From an uncultured Actinomycetes bacterium (GTDB taxonomy: Bacteria; Actinomycetota; Acidimicrobiia; Acidimicrobiales; Microtrichaceae): a stretch of 16,634 nt of DNA. The first letter of the stretch is position 1. The number at the start of each line of letters is the position of its first letter. The stretch is taken from the NCBI GenBank assembly GCA_903930035.1, contig CAIYXG010000019.1, positions 1 through 16,634 on the forward strand, read 5' to 3'. The notes below the pieces were generated by a model. It had not been told where the DNA came from. It saw only the letters and a list, made by a program, of their open reading frames with translations, and did not search any database. Below are positions 12,565 through 16,634 of this stretch, in pieces. The position numbers were made by a program, and so were the translations under genes.

Positions 12565-12891
12565 TCAGAGGTACTGGTTCAGCTCGGAGAGGAGCTGGTC
12601 CTTGCCCTTGGCGCCGACGATCTGCCCGACCTTCTGACCATCTTTGAAAACGATCATGGTGGGGATGCTCATCACTTCAAACTGTCGGGCAAGGTCCGGC
12701 TGCTCGTCCACGTTGACCTTGGCGATCCGCAGCCGGTCGGCCTGCTCGTCGGCGATCTCGGCCAGGACGGGGGCGACGGCCTTGCAGGGACCGCACCACT
12801 CGGCCCAGAAGTCGACCAGCACGGGGGTGGCGGAAGAGTTGACCTCTTCGCTGAACGTGGCGGTGGTGAGGTCCGTGATCGATCCCGACAT
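12565..12891 (-). CDS. trxA: thioredoxin
   Basis: Small thiol-disulfide oxidoreductase of the cytosol, kept reduced by TrxB. The 108-residue product has the active site WCGPC (32-36, Cys33 and Cys36), the preceding VLVDFWAEW strand, the cis-proline in SIPTMIVF (Pro77) and GAKGKDQLLSEL at the end, a complete single thioredoxin fold. The ATG at 12891 has AAGGA 7 nt upstream. A longer frame beginning at 12927 adds 12 residues without a ribosome binding site and is not preferred. It follows trxB after 108 bp, a gap with two short hairpins, and precedes the CwlM-like gene, as in mycobacteria. Confidence 0.96.
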   Translation of the reverse strand: MSGSITDLTTATFSEEVNSSATPVLVDFWAEWCGPCKAVAPVLAEIADEQADRLRIAKVNVDEQPDLARQFEVMSIPTMIVFKDGQKVGQIVGAKGKDQLLSELNQYL

Positions 12892-12912
12892 GACGTGTCC
12901 TTCGCAGTTCCG

Positions 12913-12926
12913 TGCCCCGAGGGGCA
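12913..12926. repeat. short inverted repeat in the trxA leader
   Basis: TGCCCC-GA-GGGGCA, located 21 nt upstream of the trxA ATG. It could affect trxA expression; nothing else supports a function. Confidence 0.3.
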
Positions 12927-12978
12927 AGAGGAGGGTGGTGCTGTACGTGGGGAGAACCCGCAGGGGCAGTCTGCCATT

Positions 12979-12995
12979 CCGGGCCGTCGGCCCGG
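12979..12995 (-). terminator. GC-rich hairpin behind trxB
   Basis: CCGGGCC-GTC-GGCCCGG, a perfect 7-bp stem with a 3-nt loop, beginning 4 bp after the trxB stop. Without a T-run it may be a partial terminator or an mRNA-stabilising stem between trxB and trxA. Confidence 0.35.
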
Positions 12996-12999
12996 GACA

Positions 13000-13965
13000 C
13001 TACGAGGCGTCGTGCTGGGCCTCGAGGAACCGCTCGGCGTCGATCGCCGCCATGCACCCGCTGCCGGCTGCCGTGATGGCCTGCCGGTAGCGGTCGTCCT
13101 GCAGGTCGCCGCAGGCGAACACCCCGTCCACGCTGGTCAGCGACGTGGCGCCCTGGGTCTGCACGTAGCCGTTGGGCTGCAGCTCGAGCTGGTCGGCGAA
13201 GAGGTCGGTGTTGGGGCGGTGCCCGATGGCCACGAACACGCCCGTGAACGGGTGCGCCGTGGTCTCGCCGGTCACGGTGTCGCGCACCAGGACCTGCTCG
13301 ACCTTCGACTCGCCGACGATGTCCTCGACCACGGAGTTCCACAGCCACTTGATCTTCTCGTTGGCCATGGCCCGGTCCTGCATGATCCGTGAGGCGCGCA
13401 GCTCGTCACGGCGGTGGATCACGGTGACCGTGCGGGCGAACCGGCTCAGGAACTGGGCCTCCTCGAGGGCGGTGTCGCCGCCGCCGACCACGCAGATGTC
13501 CTGGTCCCGGAAGAAGAACCCGTCGCAGGTCGCGCACGCCGACACGCCGTGGCCCATGAGGCGCTGCTCTCCCTCGAGGCCGAGCATGAGTGCCTGCGCG
13601 CCGGTGGCCAGGATCACGGCGTCGGCCGTGTAGGTCGGGTCGCCGTCAGTGGCACCGACCCACATCCGGAACGGGCGCTCGCCCAGCTCGAGCCGGCTGA
13701 CCTTGGCGGTGATGATCTCGGTGTCGAACCGGACCGCCTGGGCCCGGAAGCTGGCCATGAGGTCGGGCCCCATGACCCCGTCGGGGAAGCCGGGGAAGTT
13801 CTCGACGTCGGTGGTCAGCATGAGCTGGCCGCCGGGCTGGTCGCTGGTCGAGGAGGGTTCGCCCTCGATCACCAGGGGGGCCAGGTCGGCCCGGGCGGCA
13901 TAGATGGCGGCGGTGAGGCCGGCGGGACCCGAGCCGATGATGACGACGTTGCGGTGCTCAGACAT
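13000..13965 (-). CDS. trxB: thioredoxin reductase (NADPH)
   Basis: FAD enzyme that transfers electrons from NADPH to thioredoxin. The 321-residue product is the normal low-molecular-weight form. The FAD-binding GSGPAG lies at 11-16, GGQLMLTTDVENFPGF at 46-60, the redox-active CATC at 144-147, the NADPH-binding GGGDTALEEA at 161-170 with HRRDELRAS (184-192), and the second FAD motif FACGDLQDDRYRQA (283-296). The start is the ATG at 13965, with GGAG 9 nt upstream. The longer open frame to 14145 overlaps the neighbouring gene and has no relation to the family. trxA lies downstream, so the pair is likely expressed together. Confidence 0.97.
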   Translation of the reverse strand: MSEHRNVVIIGSGPAGLTAAIYAARADLAPLVIEGEPSSTSDQPGGQLMLTTDVENFPGFPDGVMGPDLMASFRAQAVRFDTEIITAKVSRLELGERPFRMWVGATDGDPTYTADAVILATGAQALMLGLEGEQRLMGHGVSACATCDGFFFRDQDICVVGGGDTALEEAQFLSRFARTVTVIHRRDELRASRIMQDRAMANEKIKWLWNSVVEDIVGESKVEQVLVRDTVTGETTAHPFTGVFVAIGHRPNTDLFADQLELQPNGYVQTQGATSLTSVDGVFACGDLQDDRYRQAITAAGSGCMAAIDAERFLEAQHDAS

Positions 13966-14013
13966 GGCGACTTGCTCCAGAAGGGCGGAATTGCAGGGGT
14001 TTCGGGGGGACAG

Positions 14014-14029
14014 CGGGACCGTGGTCCCG
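14014..14029. repeat. inverted repeat upstream of trxB
   Basis: CGGGACC-GT-GGTCCCG, a 7-bp stem with a 2-nt loop, in the 86-bp gap between the small membrane protein gene and trxB. Possible terminator or leader structure. Confidence 0.35.
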
Positions 14030-14051
14030 TCGGCAGGACCGGGCGGAGGAC

Positions 14052-14435
14052 CTAGGGGGTGCCCGGCGTCCGCGGCGTCCGGCGGGACCAGAGGAACGTG
14101 CCGAGCAGCACCAGCAGGACGCCCAGGATGGCGTAGGCGATCCACACGTCACCGGGGATGGCCCAGTTGAGGAGCCGGATCGCCCCGGCGAAGAACAGCA
14201 CCAGGATGGGGGTCAGGATCAGCAGGGCGACGACGCCGTGCACGATCCCCTTCGAGACCTCGAGGATCGGCCCGGTGGTGCGGTCCCGGACCTTGTCCAC
14301 GGTGTCGACGATCAGGTCGGTGACCTGGTCGGCCCAGTCCGTCTGGGGGGCGGTCCCACCGCCGGCCGGCGTGCTGGTGCCGGGCGCCGTCGACGAGGAG
14401 GGTCGCGCGGTGTCGGGGCCGGTCGGATCGGTCAT
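14052..14435 (-). CDS. small membrane protein with two transmembrane helices, function unknown
   Basis: The 127-residue product begins with about 32 disordered residues rich in Pro, Ser, Thr and Gly, followed by an acidic-to-amphipathic helix (DWADQVTDLIVDTVDKVRDR, 33-52), two strongly hydrophobic segments (about 64-88 and 95-117) and a short basic end. The layout resembles the small holin-like or Actinobacteriota phage-holin-superfamily proteins often annotated in actinobacteria, but I cannot assign a family with confidence. The start ATG at 14435 has no obvious Shine-Dalgarno sequence; it follows the kinase after 41 bp. In mycobacteria the corresponding place holds sigM and its anti-sigma partner; neither a sigma-factor nor an anti-sigma motif is visible here. 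Confidence 0.75.
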   Translation of the reverse strand: MTDPTGPDTARPSSSTAPGTSTPAGGGTAPQTDWADQVTDLIVDTVDKVRDRTTGPILEVSKGIVHGVVALLILTPILVLFFAGAIRLLNWAIPGDVWIAYAILGVLLVLLGTFLWSRRTPRTPGTP

Positions 14436-14476
14436 GGGCCCAGAGACTAGGTGGCGCGGGACGACGGTGGCGACGG

Positions 14477-16051
14477 TCAGCCCGGGCTGCCGAACACGCG
14501 GGCCTCGTTGACCGTCACCTGGAACTGCGCCGACTGGTTCTCGGGACCCAGGTCGGTGAACCAGACCAGGACCACGGCCCCCTGACGGCCGTCGAGGCCG
14601 ACGTTGACCGACGTGGCCGCGCCGTCGACCGTCCCGTCCGCCTGCGCCGCCTCCGGGTCGAAGTCCTCCAGGCCGCCCGCAGGCAGGACGTAGACCGCCC
14701 CGCTCCAGCCCTCGGGGGCGCTGTCGAGCTCCAGCCGGTCCACCCGCGACGTGCCGGCCAGGTTGAGCACCAGGCCGACGCCGTCCTTGGCCGAGGTGAA
14801 GCCGGCCGCGTTGTAGACCTCGGTCGACCAGCCCGTGGCGACGTTGCCGTCGGCCACGGTCCCGGCCGCGGCGTCGTTCTCGGCCTGGTCGCCCTGCGGG
14901 TCGAAGGTCCCGACCGACGCAAGCCGCAGGGTCCCGTCGGGCGCCGCCGTCACGGTGGTGGTCGACGCGCCGGTGGCGTCGGTGTCGGCCGTCGTGCGCT
15001 GGAAGAGCAGCCCGGCGACGGCGACGGCCACTGCCACCAGCAGGATCCCGAGCGCCGGGAAGAGCCAGCTGCGCTCGGAGCGGCTGAACGACTCCCGCTC
15101 CATGGTGGGCTCGGTGTCGTACTCGGGGACGTCGTCGGGGAACGTGCGGGGCAGGGCCGGCGTGTCGCCCGCCTGGGCCGGGGACTGTTGGAGGAGCGCG
15201 GCCCGGTAGTCGGCTGCCGAGTCGAAGCGGTCGTCGGGCCAGCGCTCGAGCCCCTTCATGACGGGGACGGCGATCGAGGCCGGGATGTCGGCCCGGAGCC
15301 GGCGGGGGTCGGTGGGCACCGAGTGGAGGCGGGCCAGCGCGATGGCGGCGCCGGTGTCGCCGCCGAACGGGACCTTCCCGGTGAGGCACTCGTACATGAC
15401 GATGCTCAACGAGTAGAGGTCGGCCCGCCCGTCCACCGCCTCGTCCGTGAGCTGCTCCGGCGCCAGGTAGGTGGCCGTGCCGATGAGCGCCCCGTCGCGG
15501 GTGAGCTCGGTCTGGTCGTCGGCCTTGGCGATCCCGAAGTCGGCGATCTTCACCCGGCCGTCCCGGCACAGCAGGATGTTGGACGGCTTGACGTCACGGT
15601 GGACCACCCCGTTGCGGTGCGCCACCTCGAGCGCGTCGAGCAGGCGGAGCGAGATGCGCAGCGTCGAGTCGGCGTCCAGGACGCCGTGCGCGTCCAGCGT
15701 GCGGCGCAGGGTCGAGGCGTCGAGCAGCTCGAGCACGATGGCCTCGTACGGCGGGTCGGCCACGGTGTCGTAGACCGCCACGATGTTGGGGTGGCTGAGC
15801 CGGGCGGCCGCGACCGCCTCCTGCCGGAAGCGCTTGACGAAGGCCTCGTCGGCGGCCAGGTGGGAGTGGAGGACCTTGACGGCGACCTTCCGCCCCAGCA
15901 CCAGGTCGGTGCTCTCCCACACCTGCGCCATCCCGCCCGAGCCGATCAGCCGCTCCAGGCGGTAGCGGCCGGCCAGCACCGTGCCTCCGGGCCCGGCGGC
16001 GTCGCCGGCACCGGGGGGCTGTGCGGCGCCGGAGGGACCCAGGTCATCCAT
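14477..16051 (-). CDS. transmembrane serine/threonine protein kinase with discoidin-like ectodomain
   Basis: A 524-residue PknB-like kinase. The kinase domain (about 30-290) has the glycine loop GSGGMAQV (37-44), the ATP lysine K59 in VAVKV, E78, the catalytic loop HRDVKPSN (151-158), DFG (171-173) and APE (197-199), so all catalytic residues are present. A Thr-containing activation segment (TELTRDGALIGTAT) suggests autophosphorylation. One transmembrane helix lies at about 329-350. The outside part (about 372-524) looks like a discoidin/F5-8-type beta-sandwich, with the pattern VADGNVATGWST; there are no PASTA repeats. The ATG at 16051 overlaps the previous gene as ATGGATGA, so the two are translationally coupled. 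The ectodomain may bind a wall or surface sugar; the cytosolic target could be the CwlM-like protein in the same run. Both points are inference. Confidence 0.92.
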   Translation of the reverse strand: MDDLGPSGAAQPPGAGDAAGPGGTVLAGRYRLERLIGSGGMAQVWESTDLVLGRKVAVKVLHSHLAADEAFVKRFRQEAVAAARLSHPNIVAVYDTVADPPYEAIVLELLDASTLRRTLDAHGVLDADSTLRISLRLLDALEVAHRNGVVHRDVKPSNILLCRDGRVKIADFGIAKADDQTELTRDGALIGTATYLAPEQLTDEAVDGRADLYSLSIVMYECLTGKVPFGGDTGAAIALARLHSVPTDPRRLRADIPASIAVPVMKGLERWPDDRFDSAADYRAALLQQSPAQAGDTPALPRTFPDDVPEYDTEPTMERESFSRSERSWLFPALGILLVAVAVAVAGLLFQRTTADTDATGASTTTVTAAPDGTLRLASVGTFDPQGDQAENDAAAGTVADGNVATGWSTEVYNAAGFTSAKDGVGLVLNLAGTSRVDRLELDSAPEGWSGAVYVLPAGGLEDFDPEAAQADGTVDGAATSVNVGLDGRQGAVVLVWFTDLGPENQSAQFQVTVNEARVFGSPG

Positions 16052-16634
16052 CGTCGGCCACCGTACCGGTGCGGTCCTCGTCGTCCGGTGAGGCTCCGTC
16101 GCCCGTCGTGGGGTGGTGCCCCGTGGCCCGGGCCTCCTGACGGTGGCGGCGGCGGGCGGCGCTGACCCACCACGCGAGCAGGAAGGCGAGCGCAATGGCG
16201 CCGATGGCGGCGCCGATACCGGAGATGGTGGAGGAGCGGACCGGGATGGACGAGGCGGCCACCGTGAGCTGGCCGTCGGGCGACGTGGTCTCGATCCGGA
16301 GGAGCGACTGTCCAGGTGCCCGGGAGGTGACGTCGAGATCGATCCGGTTGTTGCCGGGCTGCAGGGTCACCACCCGCGTCCTGCCGCCTGCCACCTCCAG
16401 CCGAGGCGCCCGGATGCGGAGCCGCACCCGCACGGGATACTCCAGACCGTTTCGGAAGCGGAGCGGCACGGTCGAGTTCCGGCTGGTCAGCAACACGGTC
16501 CGGCTGGGCGGTGTCCTGATCCGGGCCACCTTCTGGCCGACCTCACGGGCGATGCCCTGGTGCAGGTCGCCTCGGGCCGGCGCCGGCATCTCCACCGACA
16601 GGGTCTGTGAGTTCAGCTGGGTCCACAGGTCCAG
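16044..16634 (-). CDS. DUF6049-like membrane-anchored protein, C-terminal part (truncated by window edge)
   Basis: The frame is open from the window edge for 196 residues, and the start lies outside. It contains a beta-rich extracytoplasmic section with VLLTSRNSTVPLRFRNGLEYPVRVRLRI, a pattern of the C-terminal part of DUF6049 proteins, then a strand-rich VVTLQPGNNRIDLDV stretch, one transmembrane helix (about residues 137-158) and a short, charged cytosolic tail rich in Arg and His, ending acidic. In mycobacteria Rv3909, a protein of this type, lies directly upstream of mviN (Rv3910). Here the kinase gene follows with an 8-bp overlap. Function is unknown; an association with cell-envelope assembly follows from context only. 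Confidence 0.75.
   Translation of the reverse strand: MDLWTQLNSQTLSVEMPAPARGDLHQGIAREVGQKVARIRTPPSRTVLLTSRNSTVPLRFRNGLEYPVRVRLRIRAPRLEVAGGRTRVVTLQPGNNRIDLDVTSRAPGQSLLRIETTSPDGQLTVAASSIPVRSSTISGIGAAIGAIALAFLLAWWVSAARRRHRQEARATGHHPTTGDGASPDDEDRTGTVADDG

Noticed and set aside
11443..13392. 649-codon plus-strand open frame opposite cwlM, trxA and trxB
   Set aside because: Antisense shadow rich in Gly, Val, Asp, Glu and Leu; thioredoxin and thioredoxin reductase on the minus strand are unambiguous.
1..16634. Mobile elements, CRISPR arrays, prophage or defence genes
   Set aside because: I saw no transposase, integrase, repeat-spacer pattern or tRNA-linked insertion; the gene order is the conserved core of an actinobacterial origin region.

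Overview
This window is a bacterial chromosomal origin region from a high-GC actinobacterium. The gene order gyrB-dciA-recF-dnaN-dnaA on one strand, diverging from rpmH-rnpA-yidD-yidC-jag-rsmG-parA-parB on the other, followed by convergent cwlM-trxA-trxB, matches the classical actinobacterial origin (compare Mycobacterium tuberculosis Rv0001-Rv0005 joined to Rv3909-Rv3924c). Many starts are GTG or TTG, Shine-Dalgarno use is uneven, and coding density is high. The protein style (for example the GFLGPGP motif of RsmG and a YidC with a basic tail) suggests a lineage outside the mycobacteria and streptomycetes, possibly class Acidimicrobiia. That placement is an impression, not a computed result.

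Left arm (1-5534, all minus strand): the 5' part of gyrB, then dciA (DUF721), recF, dnaN and dnaA. The dnaA-dnaN gap (3897-4172) holds several degenerate DnaA boxes and a perfect 16-bp palindrome and is the conventional place for oriC. The 399-bp dnaA-rpmH gap (5535-5933) holds a further DnaA-box cluster, a good dnaA promoter candidate and an rpmH promoter candidate. It could be part of the origin as well.

Right arm (5934-11389, plus strand): rpmH, rnpA, yidD and yidC are packed with overlapping stops and starts, with jag three bases behind. This unit makes ribosomal protein L34, the RNase P protein and the membrane insertion machinery. rsmG, parA and parB follow. Two identical 18-bp palindromes that fit the parS consensus lie inside rsmG and just in front of parA, so the segregation module (ParA, ParB, parS) is complete. 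The parB-cwlM convergent gap (11390-11538) carries the only perfect TTATCCACA DnaA box I found and a nested hairpin.

Far right (11539-16634, minus strand): a run of genes reads towards parB: a partial DUF6049-like membrane protein, a serine/threonine kinase with a transmembrane segment and a discoidin-like ectodomain, a small two-helix membrane protein, trxB, trxA and a CwlM-like protein. The context points to control of cell-wall synthesis (kinase, CwlM) next to thiol redox control (TrxB/TrxA).

Most of the window is conserved housekeeping DNA. I see no mobile element, CRISPR array, tRNA or rRNA gene, and no new defence or metabolic system. The points worth a second look are DnaA-box triads repeated at a 12-bp pitch in three separate gaps, a CwlM-like protein whose amidase domain has no histidine at all, an apparently active kinase with the ectodomain type that mycobacteria carry on the MviN pseudokinase, and several strong palindromes in regulatory positions.
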